A stretch of DNA of 13,005 bases from F1-120-MAGs238 sp964484185. GTDB taxonomy: Bacteria > Planctomycetota > Phycisphaerae > Phycisphaerales > UBA1924. The position numbers and the translations under genes were made by a program. The notes under the pieces are model-generated. The model saw nothing but the letters and a program-made list of their open reading frames with translations. It was not told the origin of the DNA and searched no databases. The stretch is taken from contig CAZAEQ010000071.1 of assembly GCA_964484185.1 (NCBI GenBank), positions 1 to 13,005 on the forward strand, given 5' to 3'. Below, piece by piece: positions 6,578 through 13,005 of this stretch. How positions within the stretch are numbered: position 1 is the stretch's first letter; each line of letters opens with the position of its first letter.

Positions 6578-7050
6578 ACACTCCCACCTCTCACACAGCC
6601 ATCACGCAGACGGTCGCGCCCATCGCCGCGAGTCGCGCGATATCGATCTTACTACTGGGGCCGATGTTCCTTTCGACGATACTCGCGTTTCTTGGAGTGA
6701 TCGCGATCATGGTTTTCGTCGCGCCCAAATTCCAGGCGATCGTCGCAGATTTTGGACTCAAGCTCTCAGGATTGCAAGTAGCGTTTTTCAGAACAGCCGA
6801 CCTTGTTCGCGGGGGTGGCAGCGGAGGCAGCATCGGATTGTGGGTCGTGCTTGTGCCGCTGGTGTTCCTGGTCGCTTTGCCGATCGGACTCATGTCAATT
6901 GCACCGGGAACTCGAACGATTGGTCGGTTCCTGGTACTGCTCATGTTTCTGATTGCGATCTTGCTGGTGCTGGTGACGGTGTATTCGTGCTACTCGCCGC
7001 TGATCTCGTTGATTGAGAATCTCGCAACTGATCAGAAGGGCGCGATCTGA
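6574..7050 (+). CDS. Three-helix membrane protein
   Basis: A 158-residue hydrophobic protein starting at the ATG that overlaps the methyltransferase stop (6574-6577). An open frame from a TTG at 6529 would lie inside the methyltransferase gene and is unlikely. Helices are expected at about 27-50, 87-108 and 117-139. Between the first and second lies FVAPKFQAIVADFGLKLSG, which resembles the 'VPKFxxIFxDFGxxLP' segment seen in GspF-type secretion membrane proteins and in many planctomycete small membrane proteins. The similarity is short and does not make it a secretion protein. A Gly-Ser loop (RGGGSGGSIG) precedes helix 2. It ends 4 bp from the stop of the convergent obg gene. Function is unknown. 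Confidence 0.8.
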   Translation: MNTPTSHTAITQTVAPIAASRAISILLLGPMFLSTILAFLGVIAIMVFVAPKFQAIVADFGLKLSGLQVAFFRTADLVRGGGSGGSIGLWVVLVPLVFLVALPIGLMSIAPGTRTIGRFLVLLMFLIAILLVLVTVYSCYSPLISLIENLATDQKGAI

Positions 7051-7059
7051 TAAATCAGA
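7046..7059. repeat. Inverted repeat spanning two convergent stop codons
   Basis: TCTGAT-AA-ATCAGA covers the stop of the membrane-protein gene and the stop of obg. A third copy of ATCAGA lies at 7031-7036, so an alternative stem (7031-7036 with 7046-7051) is possible. The stems are short and lack a U-tract, so a terminator role is only possible. Confidence 0.5.
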
Positions 7060-8116
7060 CGAGCGCGGTTTCCTGCTTCTTTTTCCAGGATGGAGTCTTG
7101 CCGCCGCCGCGGGGATGCAGGAGTTTCCAGACTCGAGTGGAGAGATCATCAAGGCCCTGGCGGGTTGCGCCGGAAATGACCAGGATATCTTTCTTGGGAT
7201 CGAGTTTGAGCTTGGTGCAGATTGCGGTGACCTGCTTTTTCAGGGCTTTGGCATCGGGCACCAGGTCGGCTTTGTTGAGCACAACCAGTTCCTCTTTTGC
7301 ATCGAGCTGCTTGGAGTACTTCTTCAATTCCTTGCGGATGTTCTTGTAGTTTTTGACGGGATCTGAGCCATCCTGCGGCACAAGATCAAGCAAGTGGACG
7401 ATGACGCGTGTACGTTCAACGTGGCGCAGGAAATCCAAGCCCAGCCCGGCGCCAGCGCTCGCACCTTCGATGAGGCCAGGGATATCAGCGATGACGAAAC
7501 GCTTGCCATTTTCCAGTTCGCTGATGCCGAGCTGCGGGGCGAGTGTGGTGAATGGGTAATTTGCGATCTTTGGATTTGCACGCGTCATTGCCTTGAGCAA
7601 GGTGCTCTTGCCCGCGTTGGGCTTTCCGACCAGGCCGACATCGGCAATCAGTTTGAGTTCGAGACGAACGTGATATTCCTGTCCTACTTCGCCCGGTTCC
7701 GCTGTGCGCGGCGATTGATTCGTTGAAGTCTTGAAGTGTTCGTTACCGAAGCCGCCCTCGCCGCCTTTGCAGAGAATGATGCGGTCGCCGGATTTGAGAT
7801 CGGCCAGGAGTTCGCCGGTCTTGGCTTCAAAGACTTGCGTGCCAGCGGGCAGTTTCACCAGTTCATCGGGAGCATCGCCGCCGGTGCACTGTTTGCGACC
7901 ACCTTGTTCACCATCTTTGGCCTTGACCATCAGGCGGCCGCGGTAGTCATAGAGCGTGCCCATACCGTCTTCGCAGACGAGGACAATGTCGCCACCTTTG
8001 CCACCGTTGCCGCCGTTGGGGCCACCTTTGTTGATGCGTGCTTCCCTGCGGAAGGAGACGCAACCGTTACCACCATTGCCAGCTTTAAGTTTGAGTTCTG
8101 CGCGATCAACGAACAT
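7055..8116 (-). CDS. obg: GTPase Obg (CgtA)
   Basis: A 353-residue GTPase of the Obg family, which acts in late assembly of the 50S ribosomal subunit and in stress response. The Gly-rich Obg fold covers about 1-158 (KAGNGGNGCVSFRREA, GGPNGGNGGKGGD). The GTPase domain has G1 GKPNAGKST (164-172), the switch-1 phrase NYPFTTLAP, G3 DIPGLIEG (211-218), G4 NKAD (281-284) and G5 SGA (315-317). The protein ends in a short basic tail and lacks the C-terminal OCT or acidic extension found in some relatives. The start is ATG at 8116; a second ATG four bases upstream is in another frame. No Shine-Dalgarno site is seen. It is a single gene, convergent with the lpxI unit; the usual L21-L27-obg linkage is absent. 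Confidence 0.98.
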   Translation of the reverse strand: MFVDRAELKLKAGNGGNGCVSFRREARINKGGPNGGNGGKGGDIVLVCEDGMGTLYDYRGRLMVKAKDGEQGGRKQCTGGDAPDELVKLPAGTQVFEAKTGELLADLKSGDRIILCKGGEGGFGNEHFKTSTNQSPRTAEPGEVGQEYHVRLELKLIADVGLVGKPNAGKSTLLKAMTRANPKIANYPFTTLAPQLGISELENGKRFVIADIPGLIEGASAGAGLGLDFLRHVERTRVIVHLLDLVPQDGSDPVKNYKNIRKELKKYSKQLDAKEELVVLNKADLVPDAKALKKQVTAICTKLKLDPKKDILVISGATRQGLDDLSTRVWKLLHPRGGGKTPSWKKKQETALV

Positions 8117-8146
8117 GCATAAGGATAGGTCGATCCGTTTGCAAAT

Positions 8147-8179
8147 GCTGAATTTTCAGCGAAAACCGCGTATATCGCG
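8147..8179. repeat. Two small inverted repeats upstream of obg
   Basis: GCTGAA-TT-TTCAGC (8147-8160) and CGCG-TATAT-CGCG (8167-8179) lie between the binding-protein gene and obg. On the - strand the CGCG stem is followed by GTTTTC, so it could be a weak terminator for the sugar-uptake genes. The second stem would lie in the obg leader. Confidence 0.4.
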
Positions 8180-8201
8180 TACAAAACCCTGTTTTAGAGG
8201 C

Positions 8202-9206
8202 TCAATAGACGGCTTCGGGGAAATAGAACTGTTTGGCGTTTTCTGGCGTGATCAGTTCGACATCGATCATCAAATGGCGTGGCATGAACTCCATGACCTT
8301 CGCCTTTTTGCCATCGCGTAAGACACCGACCGCGGTATGGATGCCTGCGGCGATCATTGAGGGTGAATAGGTGATGTCGGCGGGAATGAGCGGGTCTTTG
8401 TCCATGACCATTTTGACGACATCTTTCATGCCAGCGCCCGGGAATACGAACATGCTTTTTTCGCGGCCTGATTCTTTGATGGCCTTGATTGCCCCCAGGG
8501 CCACATCGTCATCGCCTGCCCAGACGCAATCGATCTTGGGGAAACGAGTGAGGAAGTTCTCCATCACTTCCAGGCCCTTCTGGCGATTCCAGTTTGCGGG
8601 CTGCTGCGCGAGCACTTTGATGTCGGGATACTGCTTGAAGACTTCCATGCCGCCGTTCACGCGGTCGGTGTCAACGGTGCAGGGGATGCCCGACAAGATG
8701 ACGACGTTGCCCTTGCCATTAAGTTTCTTGACGATGAATTCCGCACTCTTGCGGCCAAAGGCCTTGTTGTCACCTTCGAGGAAGATGTCGGCGATGCCGG
8801 GTTCGGTGAAGCCGCGATCGACGTTAACAATGAAGACGCCTGCTTCGTGAGCTTTCTTGGCAACGGCCGTGACGGGCGCAGACTCGGTTGCGAGAATGAC
8901 GAGGCCATCGATTCCTTTGACCAGCATGTCTTCGACATCGGCGATTTGTTTTTCAGGCTTGTCGGCCGTGGTTAAGGTCCACTCGATTTCGGGGTAGAGG
9001 TCCATCGCGCGCTTGGCCCACCAGCCAATTCCCGCAGTCCAGCCGTGATCGGCAGCGGGAATCGAAATGCCGATGCGGACTTTCTTCGCGGCGGGTTGAG
9101 CGTGGGTTTCATGTGTAGTTGAAGCAAGCGTTGGCGCGATCGCCGGAGCGCCGGCACCTGCAACGAAACCAGCTGAACAGACAAGTACGGCGATGAGCTT
9201 TTTCAT
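8202..9206 (-). CDS. Sugar ABC transporter substrate-binding protein
   Basis: A 334-residue periplasmic binding protein of the RbsB-like (Peripla_BP_4) family, which delivers a sugar to a membrane permease. An N-terminal Sec signal peptide (KKLIAVLVCSAGFVAGAGA) is followed by a linker and then the mature start VRIGISIPAADHGW. The two-lobe pattern is clear: GLVILATESAPVTAVAKKAHEAG, FIVNVDRGF, GNVVILSGIP and VWAGDDDVALGAIKAIKESG. The exact sugar cannot be read; ribose, rhamnose or another simple sugar are possible. The ATG at 9206 is preferred over longer in-frame starts because it begins the signal peptide and has AAGGAA 6 bp upstream, one of two good Shine-Dalgarno sites in the window. It follows the permease gene by 25 bp. 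Confidence 0.94.
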   Translation of the reverse strand: MKKLIAVLVCSAGFVAGAGAPAIAPTLASTTHETHAQPAAKKVRIGISIPAADHGWTAGIGWWAKRAMDLYPEIEWTLTTADKPEKQIADVEDMLVKGIDGLVILATESAPVTAVAKKAHEAGVFIVNVDRGFTEPGIADIFLEGDNKAFGRKSAEFIVKKLNGKGNVVILSGIPCTVDTDRVNGGMEVFKQYPDIKVLAQQPANWNRQKGLEVMENFLTRFPKIDCVWAGDDDVALGAIKAIKESGREKSMFVFPGAGMKDVVKMVMDKDPLIPADITYSPSMIAAGIHTAVGVLRDGKKAKVMEFMPRHLMIDVELITPENAKQFYFPEAVY

Positions 9207-9231
9207 GGTTGATTCCTTGCTTGACCTAAAC

Positions 9232-10341
9232 CTATCCAATTCGGCCCCGTTGAACGAGTACCGCGGCGATGACAATAACGCCCTTGACCAGCCCCTGCAA
9301 GTGGGCAATGTTCACATTTGCCAGACCGATGTGATGAAGGCCGAGCTTTGCGATGGCATCGGGAGAGCCGATCATGTTCAGCATGTTGTTGACGACGCCC
9401 AGGATGAGCACGCCGATCACCGTGCCGAGCATCCGCCCGCGGCCACCCGCCATGCTTGCACCACCCACCACTACTGCGGCGATGGCATCGAGTTCATAGA
9501 GCACACCGGTGCCGCTGCTGCTGACTGAGTCGAGGCGAGAGGCGTTGAAGAGAGCAGCTATGCCGCAGAACAGACCGCAGAGTGAGTAGGTGATGATCTT
9601 GAGGCGATCGACTTTGAGACCTGAGTAAAGCGCGGCGGTGGAATTGCCGCCGATTGCGTATACGGAGACGCCGTAAGTAGTACGACGCAGGATGATTGCA
9701 CCGATGATGGCGAGGATGAAGAATGCGAGAACTGGGTTGGCGATTCGAATAACGCCGATGTGATCGGTGAGGAATTGAGGCAGAGGCAGGTTGAATCCGC
9801 TCGAGCCGATTGTGCCAAAGCTGGGAATGGCAGAGCGGATTTCGCCTGCGCCGGACATTGTGAGGGTGGCGCTGCGCCAGATTGCCATGCCGCCGAGCGT
9901 GGCGATAAATGGGGTGATGCGGCCTTTGGTGATGGCGATGCCATGGAGCCAGCCGCAGAGGGTGCCGATTGCCAGGGCCATGACGATTGCCATGGCGATC
10001 GCGGCTTGTGAGCCTTGGGGAGCAACTTGGTTCATCGCCATAATGGCCAGGCCGCCGGAAAAGGCGACCACCGAGCCAACGGCGAGATCAATGCCGCCGA
10101 GGATGATGACGAAGGTCATACCGAGCGCGACGATTCCGATGAAGGAATTCTGGCGCAGGATGTTGAAGAAGTTGGCAACGGACAGAAACTTGCGTGAGTC
10201 GGGGTCGTTGACTATGTTGTCGAGAATGCCGCCGACGATGATGAGCAATACAAGAGCCAGGAACGGCCCGAGTTTACCCAGAGCCGCGCCGGCTCTTGAA
10301 GAGACAGTGCGCTGATCGACATTTGAGTGTGTGGCAGTCAT
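9232..10341 (-). CDS. Sugar ABC transporter permease (RbsC-like)
   Basis: A 369-residue inner-membrane permease of the BPD_transp_2 family. About nine to ten helices are visible from residue 28 to the end. Family signatures include LGMTFVIILGGIDLAVGSV, GIAITKGRITPFIATLGG, YAIGGNSTAALYSGLKVDR and the C-terminal VVVGGASMAGGRGRMLGT, the usual coupling region. The N-terminal tail of about 25 residues is cytoplasmic. It would form the channel for the binding protein encoded next. Upstream, where RbsA-type ATPase genes usually sit, there is only non-coding DNA and an unrelated secreted-protein gene, so the ATPase must be encoded elsewhere. Start is ATG at 10341; no well-placed Shine-Dalgarno site. 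Confidence 0.95.
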   Translation of the reverse strand: MTATHSNVDQRTVSSRAGAALGKLGPFLALVLLIIVGGILDNIVNDPDSRKFLSVANFFNILRQNSFIGIVALGMTFVIILGGIDLAVGSVVAFSGGLAIMAMNQVAPQGSQAAIAMAIVMALAIGTLCGWLHGIAITKGRITPFIATLGGMAIWRSATLTMSGAGEIRSAIPSFGTIGSSGFNLPLPQFLTDHIGVIRIANPVLAFFILAIIGAIILRRTTYGVSVYAIGGNSTAALYSGLKVDRLKIITYSLCGLFCGIAALFNASRLDSVSSSGTGVLYELDAIAAVVVGGASMAGGRGRMLGTVIGVLILGVVNNMLNMIGSPDAIAKLGLHHIGLANVNIAHLQGLVKGVIVIAAVLVQRGRIG

Positions 10342-10550
10342 TCCCAGGCCCAGAGGTTAGGACGCCGACCGCCGGACAGACAATCGAATCTCGCAGGTGG
10401 CCAACCGCGAAATTGATCAGTAATCTGAAGGCGTGCCTGCCAGCAACCAACTGCCGAGTCCAGCTTCCAGAAATATGGAGTTAAAAATCAATACATGGGC
10501 CGCAATGCTGAAGTGACGAAAGAGGGCGAAGACCGATTTAGTTCTGAGAA
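10342..10550. other. Upstream region of the sugar-uptake genes
   Basis: A non-coding stretch of about 210 bp between the terminator and the permease start. It should hold the promoter of the permease and binding-protein genes. I find no convincing -35/-10 pair and no clear operator; an AT-rich patch lies at about 10470-10495. Confidence 0.5.
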
Positions 10551-10575
10551 TAAAAAAACCCCGCACCACGCGGGG
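10551..10575 (-). terminator. Rho-independent terminator
   Basis: On the - strand CCCCGC-GTGGT-GCGGGG is followed by seven T (10552-10558). It lies 24 bp after the stop of the secreted dockerin gene and should end its transcript. It also separates that gene from the permease gene downstream. Confidence 0.92.
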
Positions 10576-10599
10576 TATGAGGGGGAATAGCAAAGTGAG

Positions 10600-11547
10600 T
10601 TAGCAGCCGCCAGCGAATGCATCAACAAAGTCGAGGTAGTCAAAGAAGTCGATGACGCCATCGTTGTTGAAGTCTGCAGAAGGGGCATTTGCCGAGAATG
10701 CGTCCACGAAATCAAGGTAATCGAAGAAGTCGACAACACCGTCACCGTTGAAGTCAGCGGCACATCCAGAGGAGGTCACGGACAGATTATCGAAAGCTGC
10801 GATGCTTCCCGCGGTTGCACCGCCAGCAAAGAAGCGCACTGACGGAGGAAGAGGCAGTGTGCTGGATGCGCCGCCGGAAACGTACCAGTCCGGAGTTGCG
10901 GTAACGGTCACGTTGGTGGTGAGGTCGGTCAAGCTGATACTTGTGATCCTGTTCGTGCTGAAATCAACTGTGACCGATTCGCGGTACCAGTGGTTGTAGA
11001 GGAGATTCATGAATTCCGCGCCAGGGCTCTGATTGAGCAGTGCAAGGCCCGCGGCATCAGAAACATTGAACTCAAGCTTCCAACCCAAAGTCGCATCGTT
11101 TGTGTCCATGAAATTGTGAAGAGCGATGTATTGCTTGTATCCGCTTGGGAGCGATGGGTGATTCAGCGAAAAGCTGGCGAGATTGGGTGTGATCGGAGTA
11201 ATGCCGTCATACGCACACGCGAAATCGTGGGCAAGTGTCCAGGTGTTGGCGGTGGAGAAATCAAAATCGTGCTGTGCCCGCGCCAGGGCCGTGCCACCAG
11301 AGCTACGGCCCGCCAGAAACTGCGAGCCACCGGTCGGATTGGCAGCAATTCCCAAGGCGTTTCCTGCATAGGTAAAGACCAACTGGTCAATAGCGCCGGC
11401 AACTGACGGGAGATACCAGCCCCCTTGATTACTGACGAGGACGCCACTCGCCGACCCGACGAACGCCGGGCTCTCAAAATCGGCAATAAGCTGAGCATTG
11501 GCGGCAGATGCAAGACAAACAGTTCCAAGAACAACAAAACGATTCAT
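10600..11547 (-). CDS. Secreted protein with GC-type dockerin tail
   Basis: A 315-residue exported protein. The signal peptide is residues 1-18 with cleavage after ANA (Gln19). Residues about 19-260 are beta-rich (for example LIADFESPAFVGSAS, GGSQFLAGRSSGG, RFFAGGATAGSIAAFDNLSV) and look like a jelly-roll or lectin-like domain, but I do not recognise the family. Residues 262-315 form the tail: two nearly identical EF-hand-like units (265-284 and 292-311), each DFNxDGxxDFFDYLDFVDAF, bracketed by Cys262 and the final Gly-Cys. Calcium binding is expected from the D-N-D-D-D ligand set. Surface attachment through this tail is inferred from its family. ATG at 11547 has AGGGGAG 7 bp upstream; longer in-frame starts would put the signal peptide inside the protein. 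A strong terminator follows. Confidence 0.9.
   Translation of the reverse strand: MNRFVVLGTVCLASAANAQLIADFESPAFVGSASGVLVSNQGGWYLPSVAGAIDQLVFTYAGNALGIAANPTGGSQFLAGRSSGGTALARAQHDFDFSTANTWTLAHDFACAYDGITPITPNLASFSLNHPSLPSGYKQYIALHNFMDTNDATLGWKLEFNVSDAAGLALLNQSPGAEFMNLLYNHWYRESVTVDFSTNRITSISLTDLTTNVTVTATPDWYVSGGASSTLPLPPSVRFFAGGATAGSIAAFDNLSVTSSGCAADFNGDGVVDFFDYLDFVDAFSANAPSADFNNDGVIDFFDYLDFVDAFAGGC
10603..10764 (-). repeat. Dockerin-coding repeat pair, first gene
   Basis: These bases encode the last 54 residues. Two units repeat every 27 codons, and similar DNA recurs in the neighbouring gene at 11768-11929. Confidence 0.85.
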
Positions 11548-11707
11548 GTAAATACTCCCCTTCGCAGTTTTCGAACACAGGGCGAAGACACTCTTGCCCT
11601 CCACGCTGAGTATCGCAGGTTGGGACCGAGAACGCAAGTTAGATTGGATCAATCAGGGAAAGGTACTCCATGGAAGCACTTTGTTCGCATGTCCATTCAA
11701 AGAAAGA

Positions 11708-11734
11708 GGCTCTGGACCACGTGGATCCAAAGCC
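11708..11734 (-). terminator. Possible terminator hairpin
   Basis: An imperfect 27-bp inverted repeat with arms GGCTCTGGA and TCCAAAGCC around the palindrome CCACGTGG. It starts 30 bp after the stop of the HAF/dockerin gene, and the - strand continues TCTTTCTTT. Strong stem, poor U-tract. Confidence 0.45.
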
Positions 11735-11764
11735 TGGGAGGGAAAACTCAAATTTGTGTTAGGT

Positions 11765-12967
11765 TCAGCAACCTGCCGAATAGGAATCTACGAAGTCCAG
11801 ATAGTCAAAGAAATCGATGCTGCCATCGTGATTGAAATCAGCATCCGGTCCGGTTGCCGAATAGGAATCGACGAAGTCGAGATAGTCAAAGAAGTCAACG
11901 CTGCCATCACAATTGAAATCGCCAAAGCACGGGACAATGAGAGTTGACTGCGTATAGGAAACGCCGCAGGAATTGGTGAGGCGGCAGCGGTAGGTCGTGG
12001 CACCGGTGAAGAAGAAATCAGACAGTGTGACTGACGGCGTCGCGGTGCCGGCGGCGGTAGCAATACCGGGGTTGACCGTCGGAATCAGGTTGACAAAGTT
12101 GTTGCTCATGAACGGTACTTCAGCCTGCCACTGATAGAAAATCGTGCCCGCATCGGAACTGCCTGCGACCGTGAGAGTGACGGGCCCCTTCCCGCAGGGA
12201 GCCAGATCAAGCGGCGGTTGAAGAGTGACTACAGGAGCGGAGAGAACCGACAGGGTGACGACACTGGAGCTGACGCTGGCACATCCGCCGCTGATGATGC
12301 ACAGGTATTGGCCGGTATCCTCAGGTTGGACGGAATTGAATATGAGAACGGATGTGTTGGTGCCAGTGTGGCTGATGCCATCAGAAAGCGGAAGAATGAA
12401 GTAGAGCGGGAAGACGCCGAATTGCTGATACCACTGATATGTCGAGAATGGCGGACAGAACGCACTGACGTACAGTGAGTGACTGGTGCCCGTACATTGG
12501 GCCGTGTCATTTGATTGTGCAATGAGCAGCGGGCCGCAGAGTTTGGGCAGCCCGCGAACCACGAAGCCCTGGCTGACACCGTTAAAAATGCCCGTGCCGC
12601 AGAGCGCGGTTGCATCAGCGCTGATTCCGTGACATTCAGCGAGGTTAGACCATCCGGTAAGATTGACACCGAGCCAACCCAGCAGTGTCGAGAGATTCAT
12701 CATGCCAAGATCCTGGCGCCAGATGAACGCGGATTGGGACGTTGCCGTGCTGCTTTCTCCCACCACCACCGTGCCATCCTCGCTCACAGCGCGGGCATAA
12801 CTTATTCCATTGCTCGGAGCACCAGCAAGCAGCCCAAGGACTTGATACGTGCCGCCTGTCCAGCGAAACGCGCGATATGGACCAGGCGTGAACATGGCGC
12901 CACCGTTGTCTCCATATCCCACGAAGACAGAGCCATACGACTTCGCTGCAGTTACAGAGGTACCGAT
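11765..12967 (-). CDS. HAF-repeat, Ig-like, GC-dockerin protein; 5' part interrupted
   Basis: The open frame has 400 codons after an in-frame TGA at 12968-12970. It begins with HAF-type repeats (SYGSVFVGYG, AFRWTGGTYQVLGLL, AVSEDGTVVVGES, AFIWRQDLGMMNL, HGISADATALCGTG), a pattern of secreted beta-propeller-like proteins. Two Ig-like regions follow; the first has the classic VQPEDTGQYLC, the second ends TTYRCRLTNSCG. The tail is a GC-type dockerin pair (DFNCDGSVDFFD, DFNHDGSIDFFD) ending Ala-Gly-Cys. The only start after the TGA is GTG at 12922, inside a HAF repeat and without a signal peptide, which is implausible for an exported protein. Codons before the TGA (WGFMPA) still look like HAF sequence, so the gene probably extends beyond the window and carries a nonsense change or a sequencing error. 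Confidence 0.8.
   Translation of the reverse strand: MGTSVTAAKSYGSVFVGYGDNGGAMFTPGPYRAFRWTGGTYQVLGLLAGAPSNGISYARAVSEDGTVVVGESSTATSQSAFIWRQDLGMMNLSTLLGWLGVNLTGWSNLAECHGISADATALCGTGIFNGVSQGFVVRGLPKLCGPLLIAQSNDTAQCTGTSHSLYVSAFCPPFSTYQWYQQFGVFPLYFILPLSDGISHTGTNTSVLIFNSVQPEDTGQYLCIISGGCASVSSSVVTLSVLSAPVVTLQPPLDLAPCGKGPVTLTVAGSSDAGTIFYQWQAEVPFMSNNFVNLIPTVNPGIATAAGTATPSVTLSDFFFTGATTYRCRLTNSCGVSYTQSTLIVPCFGDFNCDGSVDFFDYLDFVDSYSATGPDADFNHDGSIDFFDYLDFVDSYSAGC
11768..11929 (-). repeat. Dockerin-coding repeat pair, second gene
   Basis: These bases encode the final 54 residues, with the same two-unit, 27-codon layout and Cys bracketing as the neighbouring gene's tail. This indicates one shared module. 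Confidence 0.85.
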
Positions 12968-12970
12968 TCA

Positions 12971-13005
12971 CGCAGGCATGAAACCCCACTCGTGAAACAC
13001 CGGTG
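12971..13005 (-). pseudogene. Upstream fragment of the interrupted HAF gene
   Basis: Eleven codons to the window edge, in the same frame as the gene to the left but beyond a TGA. They end WGFMPA, which fits the Leu-Gly-x-Leu-Pro-Gly phrase that precedes a HAF repeat. Too short to be sure. Confidence 0.4.

Noticed and set aside
8371..8850. 159-residue + strand frame
   Set aside because: It is a shadow of the binding-protein gene on the other strand.
9207..9308. Longer start for the sugar-binding protein
   Set aside because: It runs into the permease gene and buries the signal peptide.

Overview
The window looks like chromosomal DNA of a planctomycete, most likely of the class Phycisphaerae. 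The clearest pointers are two adjacent secreted proteins that end in paired EF-hand-like repeats (DFNGDGVVDFFD type) closed by a final Gly-Cys, the 'GC-type dockerin' tail common in that group. Weak or absent Shine-Dalgarno sites at most starts and small planctomycete-type conserved proteins agree with this. The assignment is inference from protein style, not from a marker gene.

Layout. 1-619: the right end of a CRISPR array, cut by the window edge (36-bp repeats, 30-bp spacers, degenerate last repeat). No cas gene is visible, so any cas locus is to the left or elsewhere. 620-868: non-coding, with an AT-rich stretch beside the array. 903-1544 (+): a small protein with a C-terminal winged-helix-like segment, apparently from a leaderless transcript. 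1574-5004 (-): four tightly packed genes, read from the right: a zinc-ribbon-like small protein, a conserved protein of unknown function, a lipoprotein, and a secreted or membrane RDD protein. 5061-7050 (+), divergent from these: lpxI (lipid A synthesis), a TlyA/FtsJ-type RNA methyltransferase lacking its S4 domain, and a three-helix membrane protein, joined by 4-bp ATGA overlaps. 7055-8116 (-): the GTPase gene obg, convergent with the previous unit. 8202-10341 (-): a sugar-type ABC permease followed by its binding protein, with no ATPase gene alongside. 10600-11547 (-): a secreted GC-dockerin protein with a clear rho-independent terminator. 11765 to the right edge (-): a HAF-repeat/Ig-like/GC-dockerin protein whose reading frame is broken by a TGA near the edge.

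How the parts may work together. lpxI implies a lipid A-containing outer membrane; the lipoprotein and RDD protein of the divergent operon would act in the same envelope. The ABC pair would import a sugar using an ATPase encoded elsewhere. The two dockerin proteins are probably exported and held at the surface by their shared tails. I do not see a complete new defence system here. The most unusual items are the CRISPR array, with type II-C-like repeats that may carry their own promoters, the S4-less TlyA, the envelope operon of unknown role, and the interrupted HAF gene.
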